Shown here: piece after piece, positions 18,310 through 27,587 of the stretch | How positions within the stretch are numbered: position 1 is the stretch's first letter | Layout: each line of letters opens with the position of its first letter | Assembly (NCBI RefSeq): GCF_006335145.1 | Contig: NZ_VDMN01000001.1 | Span: 868,001-932,000, forward strand | Origin: Aliirhizobium smilacinae | GTDB lineage: Bacteria; Pseudomonadota; Alphaproteobacteria; Rhizobiales; Rhizobiaceae | Reading direction: 5' to 3' | DNA length: 64,000 nt | Translations under genes and position numbers: made by a program | Notes under the pieces: model-generated | What the model was told of the DNA's origin: nothing | What the model saw: the letters and a program-made list of their open reading frames with translations, nothing else | The model's database searches: none

Positions 18310-19485
18310 ATGAAGCTTCTCGAAACTTACATATTGCGCCGGATATTCCAGATGTTCCTGGTCGCACTCGTTCCGGTGCTCACCATCATCTGGACCATCC
18401 AGGTGCTTGGGCGCATCAATCTGGTCACGGACACCGGCCAGTCTATGGGCTCGTTCATGCTGCTTGCGAGTTACATCCTGCCGACGATCCTGCCGGTCGT
18501 GATGCCATTCGCCTTCGTCATCGGCATCACCCAGACATTGACGGCGATGAACAACGATTCGGAACTGCCGGTCATCGACGCGGCAGGCGCCGGGCGCAGC
18601 ATCATCTACCGTCCGATCATCGGGCTGGCCGTCGTGCTCGGCATTTTCTCCTTCTCGGTCACCAATTTTCTGGAGCCGGTCTCGCGGCTGGGCGCACGCC
18701 AGATGGTTGCCGCCGCTTATGCCGACCTTCTGTCCTCGGTCATCGAGGAAAAGACCTTCCGAAGCATCGAGGACGGGCTTTATGTGCAGATCTCGGAGAG
18801 GCATTCCGGGCGCCTGCTTAAGGGCCTTTTCGTCGTCGATTACCGCGATCCCAACTTCGATCTCATCTATTATGCGAAAGAAGGTTCGGTCGATCCGGGC
18901 GGCACGTCGCTCACCATGCGCGACGGCGAAGTTCACCGTAAAACCCCGGATGGGCGCATCTCCATCATTCGCTTTGATTCCTACGCCTTCGACCTGTCGG
19001 CCATGACGAAGTCCGAGGGCGGACTGCCGCTTTATGCCGGTGATCGCCCCTTGAGCTTCCTGCTCAACCCAGATCCCGATGATCCGGCTTTCAAGCGATC
19101 GCCGCATAATTTCCGGACTGAACTTCACCGGAGGCTTTCCGACTGGACCTATGTCGTGACCTTCGCGCTGGTCTCGCTCGTCGTCGCCGGCAGCAGCCGC
19201 TCTCACCGTCAGGCGCGTGTTCACCCGATGATTTATGCGCTGGTGGTTGCTTTCGGACTACGCTGGCTCGGTTTTTCCTTCACTAACCTGACGGAACGCA
19301 GCGCATCCTACGTGCCCGCAGTCTATGCCGTGCCCGTCGTTGCGTCCGCGGTCGCCATTTACATGCTCGTGACCAACACGCAGATCCACATGCCGCGCAT
19401 TTTCACCAGAAGCGTCGCCCGTCTGACCAGCCTCATGCAGCGCCGATTCTCACGTTCAGCCGGCACCGACGGAGGTGCGGCATGA
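18310..19485 (+). CDS. lptF: LPS export ABC transporter permease LptF
   Basis: 391-residue inner-membrane permease of the LptB2FG complex that extracts LPS from the inner membrane. YjgP/YjgQ pattern: MKLLETYILRRIFQMFLVAL, three N-terminal membrane helices, a periplasmic jellyroll (about residues 140-260) and three C-terminal helices. First of a run lptF-lptG-lptD-surA-pdxA-rsmA. Its stop overlaps lptG (ATGA). ATG 18310 was chosen over an upstream in-frame start at 18280 because the typical N-terminus begins here. Confidence 0.95.
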   Translation: MKLLETYILRRIFQMFLVALVPVLTIIWTIQVLGRINLVTDTGQSMGSFMLLASYILPTILPVVMPFAFVIGITQTLTAMNNDSELPVIDAAGAGRSIIYRPIIGLAVVLGIFSFSVTNFLEPVSRLGARQMVAAAYADLLSSVIEEKTFRSIEDGLYVQISERHSGRLLKGLFVVDYRDPNFDLIYYAKEGSVDPGGTSLTMRDGEVHRKTPDGRISIIRFDSYAFDLSAMTKSEGGLPLYAGDRPLSFLLNPDPDDPAFKRSPHNFRTELHRRLSDWTYVVTFALVSLVVAGSSRSHRQARVHPMIYALVVAFGLRWLGFSFTNLTERSASYVPAVYAVPVVASAVAIYMLVTNTQIHMPRIFTRSVARLTSLMQRRFSRSAGTDGGAA

Positions 19486-20570
19486 TCTTTTCCACTTTGG
19501 GTCGCTATTTCTTCCGCCGCTATGTGATTACCGCCTTCTGGTTCATGCTCGGCGTCAGCGCCATCATTTTCCTTGCGGATTTCAGCGAGACGACGCGCAG
19601 GCTTTCCGGTCTGGTCGATTACAGCATCTTCGGCGCGCTCGGCATGACGGCGTTGCGCCTGCCCTCGATCCTGCAACAGACTATCCCCACGCTCAGCCTT
19701 TTCATTGGCATGACCGTGCTGATCTCGCTCAACCGCCGTTACGAGCTTGTGGTCACCCGCGCCGCCGGCATCTCGGTATGGCAGTTCATTTCTCCGCTCA
19801 TCATCGGGTCTTTCCTGATCGGCATCCTGACGGTTGCGGTGATCAACCCTCTCGGCGCCTGGGGACAGCGCGAATCGGCTTCGATGGAGACGTCCTGGCG
19901 CCAGTCCAGCAACCGAACGAAATCCAGCAAGTTCGTTCCGTGGATCCGCCAGATCAGCGGCGACGAGGATGTCGTAATCGGCGCAAAGACATACAAGGAC
20001 AATGGTTCGGAGCTTATCGACGTGGTGGTTTTCCACTTCGACAAGAGCGGCTCCGTGACGATGCGACAGGATGCGCGCACAGCAAAACTCGAAGATGGTT
20101 ACTGGCTTCTTAACGATGTTTTAGAGAATCGCCCGGGTGAAGTTCCGGTACGAAAGCCAACGGAACAGGTGCGTACCAATCTGAAACAGGAATACATTCA
20201 GGAAAGCCTGTCTCAGCCGGAAACCGTTGCGTTCTTTGAGCTTTCCCGCAAGATCGAGATCAGCCGCTCATTCGGCATCTCAACCAAAGCGCTGGAAACG
20301 CAATTCCACTCGCTTCTGTCGCTGCCTCTCCTGCTCGTAGCCATGACTCTCATTGCTGCAACAGTCTCGTTAAAATTCAGTCGCTTCGCCCAGTCTCGCT
20401 CGGTGATTCTGGGTGGAATAGTTTCCGGCTTCGTGCTTTATGTCGTCAGCGTGCTTGTAAAAGCGTTTGGAAGCAGCGGGGCGATTCCTCCGTCCGTGGC
20501 GGTCTGGATACCAGTCATCGTCGCAACGGCAGTGGGTGCAACGATCTTGCTTCATCAGGAGGACGGCTAG
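19482..20570 (+). CDS. lptG: LPS export ABC transporter permease LptG
   Basis: 362 residues, the paralogous partner of LptF. TLGRYFFRRYVITAFWFMLG starts the first helix, the periplasmic domain runs roughly from 130 to 260, and three helices follow. It overlaps lptF upstream and lptD downstream (TAGTG), so the three Lpt components are translated in series. Confidence 0.95.
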   Translation: MIFSTLGRYFFRRYVITAFWFMLGVSAIIFLADFSETTRRLSGLVDYSIFGALGMTALRLPSILQQTIPTLSLFIGMTVLISLNRRYELVVTRAAGISVWQFISPLIIGSFLIGILTVAVINPLGAWGQRESASMETSWRQSSNRTKSSKFVPWIRQISGDEDVVIGAKTYKDNGSELIDVVVFHFDKSGSVTMRQDARTAKLEDGYWLLNDVLENRPGEVPVRKPTEQVRTNLKQEYIQESLSQPETVAFFELSRKIEISRSFGISTKALETQFHSLLSLPLLLVAMTLIAATVSLKFSRFAQSRSVILGGIVSGFVLYVVSVLVKAFGSSGAIPPSVAVWIPVIVATAVGATILLHQEDG

Positions 20571-22900
20571 TGGCGGTCAGTAACCGCGGAAATATAAGAC
20601 GGCTTGCCGCCGCTCTGCTGACAGGTGTGTCTGTGTTCGTCTGTGGAATCACGGCGGATGTCGTGCATGCACAGGGGCTCGTGCCTGTCCAATCGGACGA
20701 CGCGAAGATGCTTCTGCGCGCCAATGAGCTGACCTACAATCAGGACGCTCAGCGCGTCACCGCCCGTGGCGGTGTGCAGATTTATTACAATCGCTACCGG
20801 ATGGTCGCCCAGCGGGTCGAATACGACCAGAAGAGCGGCCGCGTCATGGCGTCCGGCAATATCGAGCTGATCGAACCGGCAGGGACGCGAGTCTATGCCG
20901 AAGAGCTGGACGTTACCGACGACTTCGGCCAGGGTTTCCTTAACTCGTTGCGCGTCGAAACCACCGACAATACCCGCCTTGCCGCAGAAAGCGCCGAGCG
21001 CCAAAGTGGCGACGTGATGGTGTTGAACAATACCGTCTATACGGCCTGCCTGCCCTGCGCCCAGACACCGGGCAAGGCACCTCTGTGGCAGGTCAAGGCT
21101 CAGCGCGTGATTCGCAACGGCCAGACACATACGATCCGCCTCGAAAATGCACAGTTCGAGCTGTTCGGCCTGTCGCTTGGCCGACTGCCGTTCCCAATTA
21201 CCGTTCCAGACGAAACCGTCGAGCGGAAATCAGGCCTGCTGTTCCCGCGGTTCAGCGCCGATGACAACCTCGGCTTCGGGGTCAGCGTTCCGTATTACCA
21301 TGTCTTCTCACCGAGCATGGACGCCACGATCACGCCGACCTATTACAGCAATCAGGGTCTGCTCCTTGAAGGCGAAATTCGCAACAAGTTCGAAACCGGA
21401 GAGCACACGTTCCGCTTCGCCGGTATCAACCAGCAGAATCCCGATTCGTTTGATGCCGGCACCGCTGACAGAGATGCCGACAGCCGTTTCATGGCCGCGT
21501 CCAAGGGCGAATTCCACATCAATCCTCGCTGGACGTTCGGTTGGGACGTCATGGTGCAGAGCGACAACAACTTCTCGCGCACCTACAATCTCGAAGGCCT
21601 GGATCAGGAGACGATCAAGAACGACGTCTACCTCACGGGCCTCGGCACGCGGAATTATTTCGATCTGCACGGCTATTATTTCGACGTGCAGGACGATGCC
21701 AAAACCAGCTTGCTGGAACGCCAGCAGGCGGTCGTCTACCCGGTTCTTGATTACAGCTGGTACGCGCCGGAACCCGTTTTCGGCGGACAGTTGTCGATCA
21801 ATGCCAACCTGACGAACCTTTCCCGACGGGCTGACGATCTTTATTTCGAAGGCACCGACTTCCGTTACCCCGGCTTGGAAGGCAGCTACACCCGCCTCAC
21901 CGCCGAAGCGGAGTGGAAGCGTACCTTCACGACCGATGAGGGTCTGCAGCTGACGCCGTTGCTTGCGTTGCGAGGCGACGGATTGCGCAGCACGTCTTCC
22001 AGCGCCGGCGGTCCGTATGACGGATCACTCGAAAACGATCCAAGTGGACGCTACATGGCGACCGCTGGCCTCGAAGCCCGCTATCCGTTCCTGATCACGG
22101 CTGGCAGCAGCAGCCATATCATCGAGCCGATCGCACAGATCTATGCACGTCCTAACGAGCAGATGGCCGGCGGCCTGCCGAACGAAGATGCGCAGAGCTT
22201 TGTCTTCGATGCGACCAACCTGTTCGAACGCGACAAGTTCTCCGGATATGACCGGATCGAGGGCGGCACCCGCGCCAATGTCGGTATCCGCTACACCGGC
22301 TCGTTCGACAACGGCGTAGGCTTGCGCGGCATCTTCGGTCAGTCCTATCAGGTTGCCGGTGAAAACTCGTTCGCCAGCGCCGACCTCGTCAATGCCGGTG
22401 CCAATTCGGGCCTCGAAAACGACGTATCGGATTACGTCGCCATGGCGGCGATCGACCTGCCGCAAGGCTTCAGCCTTTCGACCAATAGCAGGTTCGACAA
22501 GGACACGTTCGATGTCCGCCGCACTGATGTCGGTTTGGACTACAAGATACCGCGCGTGACCGGCAAGCTCGTCTACACCAAGGTCGAAGCGCAGCCGGAA
22601 TACGGCAAGGACACCTCGACGAATATTCTCGAAAAGTCGATGAGCTTCCGAATAAACGAGAACTGGTCGATCTCCGGCAAGGCGACCTGGGACCTCGACG
22701 ACAATGAAGTCACGCGCCGCGGCCTCGGCTTCAGCTATGCCGACGAGTGCACGATCTTCACGATCGCCTATACCGAGAAGACAGACTCGAGCAAAGCAAA
22801 CGACTGGAGCATTGGCGCCCGTCTGAGCTTCAGAACGCTCGGTGACGTCAATATCGGGTCGACGAGCGATTACGACAAACAACAGACTTTCCGTTATTGA
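20570..22900 (+). CDS. lptD: LPS-assembly outer membrane protein LptD
   Basis: 776 residues starting at a GTG that shares a base with the lptG stop. A signal peptide (to about VVHAQG, residue 36) precedes the OstA/LptA-like domain (LLRANELTYNQDAQRVTARGG) and the large C-terminal barrel, ending in QTFRY. Cys160 and Cys163 (CLPC) and a Cys near the end (ADECTIFTIAY) are placed where LptD inter-domain disulfides occur. Inserts LPS in the outer leaflet with LptE (not in window). Confidence 0.95.
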   Translation: MAVSNRGNIRRLAAALLTGVSVFVCGITADVVHAQGLVPVQSDDAKMLLRANELTYNQDAQRVTARGGVQIYYNRYRMVAQRVEYDQKSGRVMASGNIELIEPAGTRVYAEELDVTDDFGQGFLNSLRVETTDNTRLAAESAERQSGDVMVLNNTVYTACLPCAQTPGKAPLWQVKAQRVIRNGQTHTIRLENAQFELFGLSLGRLPFPITVPDETVERKSGLLFPRFSADDNLGFGVSVPYYHVFSPSMDATITPTYYSNQGLLLEGEIRNKFETGEHTFRFAGINQQNPDSFDAGTADRDADSRFMAASKGEFHINPRWTFGWDVMVQSDNNFSRTYNLEGLDQETIKNDVYLTGLGTRNYFDLHGYYFDVQDDAKTSLLERQQAVVYPVLDYSWYAPEPVFGGQLSINANLTNLSRRADDLYFEGTDFRYPGLEGSYTRLTAEAEWKRTFTTDEGLQLTPLLALRGDGLRSTSSSAGGPYDGSLENDPSGRYMATAGLEARYPFLITAGSSSHIIEPIAQIYARPNEQMAGGLPNEDAQSFVFDATNLFERDKFSGYDRIEGGTRANVGIRYTGSFDNGVGLRGIFGQSYQVAGENSFASADLVNAGANSGLENDVSDYVAMAAIDLPQGFSLSTNSRFDKDTFDVRRTDVGLDYKIPRVTGKLVYTKVEAQPEYGKDTSTNILEKSMSFRINENWSISGKATWDLDDNEVTRRGLGFSYADECTIFTIAYTEKTDSSKANDWSIGARLSFRTLGDVNIGSTSDYDKQQTFRY

Positions 22901-22912
22901 TCGCGCAGAATT

Positions 22913-22935
22913 GACGGCGCCCCTGTGGCGCCGTC
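22913..22935. terminator. perfect hairpin between lptD and surA
   Basis: GACGGCGCC (22913-22921) and GGCGCCGTC (22927-22935) are perfectly complementary with a 5-base loop, followed by a short TTTT. Its position inside the operon suggests a partial terminator or mRNA stabiliser, separating high-level lptFGD from surA-pdxA-rsmA. Confidence 0.55.
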
Positions 22936-23031
22936 ATGGTTTTGCCGCAACGATTGCGCATGCGGGCACGCTTATAGTAAAAAGCGGCCCGTAAGTCGCA
23001 TGACAAGTCTGAGCGCAAGAGGAGTGGACTG

Positions 23032-23973
23032 ATGTTTGGAGTGATCGGAACGCGCAGGCTGGCAATCGCCATGACTGCACTGGCGGCGTCGCTCGTCATC
23101 GATCCCATCGTGGCGACAGCCCAGACCAGTGGCGTGGCCGCGGTGGTCAATCGCACGCCGATCACTACCGCCGACGTCTCGCGGCGTGTGGCTTTCCTTC
23201 GCCTGCAGCGCCAGAAGGCCGACAGCAGCACGGCCCGCGAGCAGCTGATCAACGAGACATTGAAGCGTCAGGAAATTGCCCGCGTCAAAATGTCGGTCAG
23301 CACCGACGACGTCGATGCGTCCTTCGCGCGCTTCGCGGCCAGCAACAAGATGACGCCTGAGCAGATGGGCAAGGTTCTGGATCAGGCGGGCGTCACGGCA
23401 GAACATTTCAAGAATTTCATCGCCGTTCAGATGAGCTGGCCGCGATTGCTCAATGCCCGTTACGGCGGTGGCGGCAGCCGCATGTCGAGCCAGGAGCTTG
23501 TCACCCGGATGAAGGAAAGCAAGGAAAAGCCGGTTACCACCGAATACTTCCTCAAGCAGATCATCTTCGTCGTGCCGGCCGCCAAGCGCAATGCGATCCT
23601 CAACAAGCGCAAGTCCGAGGCTGAAGCGTCCCGTTCCAAATTCCCCGGCTGCGACCAGGCCAAGGATTTTGCGGCAACGATGATGGATGTCTCGGTCCGC
23701 GATCTCGGACGCGTGATGACGCCCAACCTGCCGGATGACTGGAAGCCACTGGTCGAAAAAGCGGCCCAGAACGGCACGACCGCGACAAAGATCACCGAAC
23801 GAGGTGTCGAATTCCTCGCCATCTGTAACCAGCGTCAGGTTTCCGACGACGTTGCGGCAGAAGCCGTTTTCCGCGCGGAAGACCTTGGCAAGGCGGAAAA
23901 GAGCGGCGACAACCCGAACGACAAGAAATATCTCGACGAATTGCGCTCGAAGGCGCAGATCGATCTTCGCTGA
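23032..23973 (+). CDS. surA: SurA-like periplasmic chaperone/peptidyl-prolyl isomerase
   Basis: 313 residues. Signal peptide to about VATAQ (31), then a SurA N-terminal domain (AAVVNRTPITTADVSRRVAFLRLQ) and a single, poorly conserved parvulin-like C-terminal region (FLKQIIFVVP...VEFLAICNQRQVSDD). Shorter than the enteric SurA (about 430), as usual in Rhizobiales. Its place after lptD agrees with a role in maturing LptD and other barrels. Isomerase activity is doubtful; chaperone activity is likely. Confidence 0.82.
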   Translation: MFGVIGTRRLAIAMTALAASLVIDPIVATAQTSGVAAVVNRTPITTADVSRRVAFLRLQRQKADSSTAREQLINETLKRQEIARVKMSVSTDDVDASFARFAASNKMTPEQMGKVLDQAGVTAEHFKNFIAVQMSWPRLLNARYGGGGSRMSSQELVTRMKESKEKPVTTEYFLKQIIFVVPAAKRNAILNKRKSEAEASRSKFPGCDQAKDFAATMMDVSVRDLGRVMTPNLPDDWKPLVEKAAQNGTTATKITERGVEFLAICNQRQVSDDVAAEAVFRAEDLGKAEKSGDNPNDKKYLDELRSKAQIDLR

Positions 23974-23994
23974 TCACCGCATTCCGGAGTTTCC

Positions 23995-25035
23995 ATGGCG
24001 CCCGACCGCCCGCTTGCATTGACCCAGGGCGATCCCGCAGGGATCGGCCCGGATATTACCTTGGCCGCATGGGCGGCACGGCGGGAAACCGGGCTTCCGC
24101 CTTTCATTTTTATCGGTGACCCGACAGTTTTGAAGTCACGCGCAGCGTTGCTCGACCTTGATGTCCCGATCCGCGAGGCAAGTCCCGAGACCGCTGCATC
24201 TGTGTTTGATCATGCGATCCCGGTGCTTCCCATTTCGTCAGGTGTCGAAGTCGCTGCCGGTGAACCGCATGTGGCGACCGCCCGCAGCACGATTTCGGCG
24301 ATCGAAACGGCGGTCGATCTCTGCTTTTCAGGCCGGGCCTCGGCCGTCGTCACCAACCCGATCGCGAAATCGGTGCTTTATCAATCCGGTTTCAGGTTTC
24401 CCGGCCATACCGAATTCCTCGCCGATCTTGCTACCAAGGCAACGAACCGGCCCTTCCTGCCGGTGATGATGCTTGCGGGACCGAAGCTGCGGGCCATCCC
24501 CGTGACGATCCATATCCCTCTCAGCCACGTTCCCGCGGCGCTGACGGAAGATCTGATCGTTGATACCTGCCGTATAACGAACCAGGATCTCAAAGCACGC
24601 TTCGGCATCGAACGGCCGCGTATCGCAGTGGCGGGTCTCAACCCGCATGCGGGCGAAGACGGCGCGATCGGCCTTGAGGATCAGGAGATCATCCATCCCG
24701 CGATCGTTCGACTGCGCGAAGAAGGTCTGCACGTGTTCGGGCCGCTTCCGGCCGACACGATGTTTCACGACGAAGCGCGCGCCCGGTATGACGTGGCGGT
24801 CTGCATGTATCACGATCAGGCCCTGATCCCTGCAAAGGCGCTCGGCTTCGACACCTCTGTCAACGTCACGCTCGGCCTTCCCTTCATCCGCACCTCTCCC
24901 GATCACGGCACCGCTTTCGGCATCGCGGGTCAGGGCGTGGCGCGCGAGACGAGCCTGGTCGAAGCGCTGAAGCTTGCGGCGCAACTGGCATCGAATATCG
25001 AAGCGAACGCCCCAGCATTCGGCGTCATCGTCTGA
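23995..25035 (+). CDS. pdxA: 4-hydroxythreonine-4-phosphate dehydrogenase
   Basis: 346 residues. PdxA oxidises 4-phosphohydroxy-L-threonine in the DXP-dependent pyridoxal phosphate pathway. [12 protein letters not shown] at the N-terminus, metal-binding His in [22 protein letters not shown] and [24 protein letters not shown] are all family signatures. It is overlapped by rsmA (TGATG). Confidence 0.96.
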   Translation: MAPDRPLALTQGDPAGIGPDITLAAWAARRETGLPPFIFIGDPTVLKSRAALLDLDVPIREASPETAASVFDHAIPVLPISSGVEVAAGEPHVATARSTISAIETAVDLCFSGRASAVVTNPIAKSVLYQSGFRFPGHTEFLADLATKATNRPFLPVMMLAGPKLRAIPVTIHIPLSHVPAALTEDLIVDTCRITNQDLKARFGIERPRIAVAGLNPHAGEDGAIGLEDQEIIHPAIVRLREEGLHVFGPLPADTMFHDEARARYDVAVCMYHDQALIPAKALGFDTSVNVTLGLPFIRTSPDHGTAFGIAGQGVARETSLVEALKLAAQLASNIEANAPAFGVIV

Positions 25036-25880
25036 TGGCCGCACTCGACGGACTTCCGCCGCTTCGCGACGTCATCCAGCGCCATGGCCTGGATGCAAAG
25101 AAATCGCTTGGCCAGAACTTTCTTTTCGATCTCAATCTGACCCAGAAGATTGCCCGCTCAGCCGGCTCTCTCGAAGGCGTGACAGTGTTCGAGGTCGGGC
25201 CTGGTCCGGGCGGCCTCACGCGTTCCATTCTCGCACTTGGGGCAAAGAAGGTGATCGCCGTGGAGCGCGATGCACGCGCGCTGCCGGTGCTTGCCGAGGT
25301 TTCCGACTTCTATCCCGGCAAGCTCGAAGTGATCGAAGGCGATGCGCTGAAGACCGATTTCGCAGCACTCGCGGCCGAGAAGGCGGATGGCGGGCCGGTC
25401 AAGATCATCGCCAACCTGCCCTACAATATCGGCACGCAACTGCTGATCAACTGGCTGCTTCCCACAGACGGCACATGGCCTCCCTTCTGGGAAAGCCTGA
25501 CGCTGATGTTCCAGAAGGAAGTCGGCCTGCGCATCGTCGCCGATCAGGACGACGATCATTACGGCCGCCTCGGCGTGATCTGCGGCTGGCGGACGGATGC
25601 GCATATGATGTTCGACGTGCCGCCGCAGGCGTTTTCGCCACCGCCCAAGGTGACGTCGACCGTGGTGCATCTGACGCCGCGTACCAATCCCCTGCCCTGC
25701 GATGTCGCCAAGCTTGAGCGCATCACCCATGCCGCCTTCGGCCAGCGCCGCAAGATGCTGCGCCAGAGCTTGAAGCCGGTCGGCGGCGAAACCCTGCTCA
25801 ACAAGGTGGGCATCGATCCGCAGCGCCGCGCCGAGACGCTTTCGGTCGAAGAATTCGTCACACTGGCCAACGCGCTCTGA
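25035..25880 (+). CDS. rsmA: 16S rRNA dimethyladenosine transferase RsmA
   Basis: 281 residues. KsgA/RsmA dimethylates two adjacent adenines near the 3' end of 16S r[23 protein letters not shown], the SAM motif [13 protein letters not shown], and the catalytic [11 protein letters not shown] block are complete. Start codon overlaps the pdxA stop. Last gene of the lpt-surA-pdxA-rsmA run. Confidence 0.96.
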   Translation: MAALDGLPPLRDVIQRHGLDAKKSLGQNFLFDLNLTQKIARSAGSLEGVTVFEVGPGPGGLTRSILALGAKKVIAVERDARALPVLAEVSDFYPGKLEVIEGDALKTDFAALAAEKADGGPVKIIANLPYNIGTQLLINWLLPTDGTWPPFWESLTLMFQKEVGLRIVADQDDDHYGRLGVICGWRTDAHMMFDVPPQAFSPPPKVTSTVVHLTPRTNPLPCDVAKLERITHAAFGQRRKMLRQSLKPVGGETLLNKVGIDPQRRAETLSVEEFVTLANAL

Positions 25881-25914
25881 GGCGCGCTGGCGAAGCGATC
25901 ATCCCCTCTTCATG

Positions 25915-27120
25915 TCACGAAGCCTTGCGCTCCCAGCTAGCGAAGGGATCGGGCAGGTTTTTCCAGAATTCGGGCGCGAAGGTCGGCGCGTCAACCAGAC
26001 AGCTATCCAATTCAGCCCTGATACTCTGCTCGTCCATCGGATCTGCCCCGATGAAAACAATCTCCTGTCGACGATCGCCCCAGACCGGATCCAGATAGGG
26101 TTTCATCATTTCTCCGAATTCCGGCGTCTGCGGCCAGCGTTCCTGTGGCACGGAAGACCACCACATGCCGGTTTTGCCTGTGCGGACCAAGGCGCCTGCC
26201 TGGCTGATCTCGCCGACCAGATGCGGACGCGTCGCCAGCCAGAAAAAACCCTTGGCGCGCACGACACCCGGCCATGAGCGATCGATGAAGCGCTGGAACA
26301 GCGTCGGGTCGAAGGGGTGTCTGGCGCGATAGACGAAGGAGCGGATGCCGTATTCCTCCGTCTCCGGCACATGATCCTTGAAGCCGTGCAGTTCCTTAAA
26401 CCAGAGCGGATGCTGTTGCGCCTTGTCGATATCGAAACGGCCGGTTCCCAGCACATCCTTGAGATCGACCTGGCCAAAATCGGTTTCGATCAGCTTCGCA
26501 TCCGGATTGAGCGCAACGATAATCTTGCGGGCCGCATCGCGCTCGGCCGGCGTTGCAGTGCCGATCTTGTTCAGCACCACAACATCGGCGAATTCGATCT
26601 GCTCGACGAGAAGATCGACGATCGTGCGATCATCCCCCTCGCCTGCCGTCTCGCCGCGATCGGCAAGGAAATCGCCGGAGCCGTAGTCCTTCAGAAGATT
26701 GGCAGCATCGACCACCGTCACCATCGTGTCCAGCTTCGATATGTCCGAAAGGCTGCGGCCGTTTTCATCGCGAAAATCGAAGGTGGCCGCGACGGGCAGC
26801 GGCTCGGCGATACCGGTCGATTCGATCAGCAGATAATCGAACCGTCCCTGCTCGGCGAGCGCCCGCACCTCCTTCAACAGGTCGTCGCGCAGCGTGCAGC
26901 AGATGCAGCCATTGGTCATCTCCACCAGCTGTTCCTCGGTGCGCGAAAGATTGGCACCGCCATCGCGGACGAGCGCTGCGTCGATGTTCACCTCGCTCAT
27001 GTCGTTGACGATCAGTGCCACGCGCAGGCCCTGCCGGTTGGCAAGAATGTGGTTGAGCATGGTCGTCTTGCCGGCCCCGAGGAAGCCGGAAAGCACGGTG
27101 ACGGGAAGCTTGTCTTTCAT
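25915..27120 (-). CDS. zigA: ZigA/COG0523-family zinc metallochaperone GTPase
   Basis: 401 residues. Walker [10 protein letters not shown] (12-20), metal-binding CxCC (Cys72, Cys74, Cys75 in GCICC), ESTGIAEP and the guanine motif NKIG, then a C-terminal CobW_C domain ([15 protein letters not shown]). COG0523 G3E GTPases move zinc or other metals to client enzymes; members with a Zur site are zinc-starvation proteins. A Zur-like palindrome lies 24 bases before the ATG, supporting the zinc role. Divergent from the cobalamin-controlled operon, so cobalt/cobalamin (CobW-like) function is the main alternative. Confidence 0.88.
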   Translation of the reverse strand: MKDKLPVTVLSGFLGAGKTTMLNHILANRQGLRVALIVNDMSEVNIDAALVRDGGANLSRTEEQLVEMTNGCICCTLRDDLLKEVRALAEQGRFDYLLIESTGIAEPLPVAATFDFRDENGRSLSDISKLDTMVTVVDAANLLKDYGSGDFLADRGETAGEGDDRTIVDLLVEQIEFADVVVLNKIGTATPAERDAARKIIVALNPDAKLIETDFGQVDLKDVLGTGRFDIDKAQQHPLWFKELHGFKDHVPETEEYGIRSFVYRARHPFDPTLFQRFIDRSWPGVVRAKGFFWLATRPHLVGEISQAGALVRTGKTGMWWSSVPQERWPQTPEFGEMMKPYLDPVWGDRRQEIVFIGADPMDEQSIRAELDSCLVDAPTFAPEFWKNLPDPFASWERKAS

Positions 27121-27143
27121 TACGGATGTCCATTGCGCTTGTC

Positions 27144-27166
27144 GTTACGTTATACTATTACATCAT
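27144..27166. promoter_or_regulatory. candidate Zur box
   Basis: Imperfect 23-bp palindrome centred at 27155: GTTACGTTATA, C, TATTACATCAT, with 7 of 11 symmetric positions. It resembles the alphaproteobacterial Zur operator core (GTTATAnTATAAC). It is 24 bases upstream of the zigA ATG, where a repressor would block transcription under zinc sufficiency. Confidence 0.6.
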
Positions 27167-27261
27167 CATGCGATCGAGACGCTGTCAAGCCACCGCGTCG
27201 GAAGCGCCTCGATCACGTAACTTCACTGGACAAGCTTCGGCGTGTCTCCTATCAAGGGCGC

Positions 27262-27432
27262 GCTACGGTTCTGCATTCGCAGATGAAAAGGGAACGCGGT
27301 GGGGTCTTCAAGACCGATCCCGCGACTGCCCTCGCAACTGTAAGCGGCGAGCCTTTCGTCATATCCACTGGTCATCCGACCGGGAAGGAGACGGAAAGCG
27401 TTCGAGCCGCAAGTCAGGAGACCTGCCGTGGC
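27262..27432 (+). ncRNA. cobalamin riboswitch
   Basis: The aptamer is complete. The B12 box AGTCAGGAGACCTGCC (27412-27427) matches the consensus AGYCMGGAGACCKGCC throughout; upstream are GATGAAAAGGGAACGCGGTG (27282-27301), CCGCGACTGCCCTCGCAACT with GTAAGCGG, and the CACTGG...CCGGGAAGG core. It controls the downstream binding-protein/permease/ATPase operon, repressing it when adenosyl/cobalamin is abundant. The span ends are approximate. Confidence 0.95.
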
Positions 27433-27539
27433 TAAGGCTAGACCAATACCGGACGAGGTGTTCCGGCAGGGAGATGTTATGACGCCAGCGACCCCGTCGC
27501 CCGCCATTTTGATGCAGACTGCAATCGCGGTCCTGCTTC

Positions 27540-27587
27540 GTCCTGCCTTTCATCCCGGCTCAGCCATTTCTCTTGAAAGGACAGGAC
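27540..27587 (+). promoter_or_regulatory. expression platform: sequence able to sequester the ribosome binding site
   Basis: GTCCTGCCTTTC (27540-27551) can pair with GAAAGGACAGGAC (27575-27587), 12 base pairs with a single bulged A; the second arm holds the ribosome binding site and ends just before the ATG at 27588. This suggests that the riboswitch acts by blocking translation start. Alternative pairings with the aptamer were not computed. Confidence 0.55.

Noticed and set aside
26317..27435. Long plus-strand frame opposite zigA running into the riboswitch
   Set aside because: Covers the riboswitch and mirrors zigA; not protein-like.
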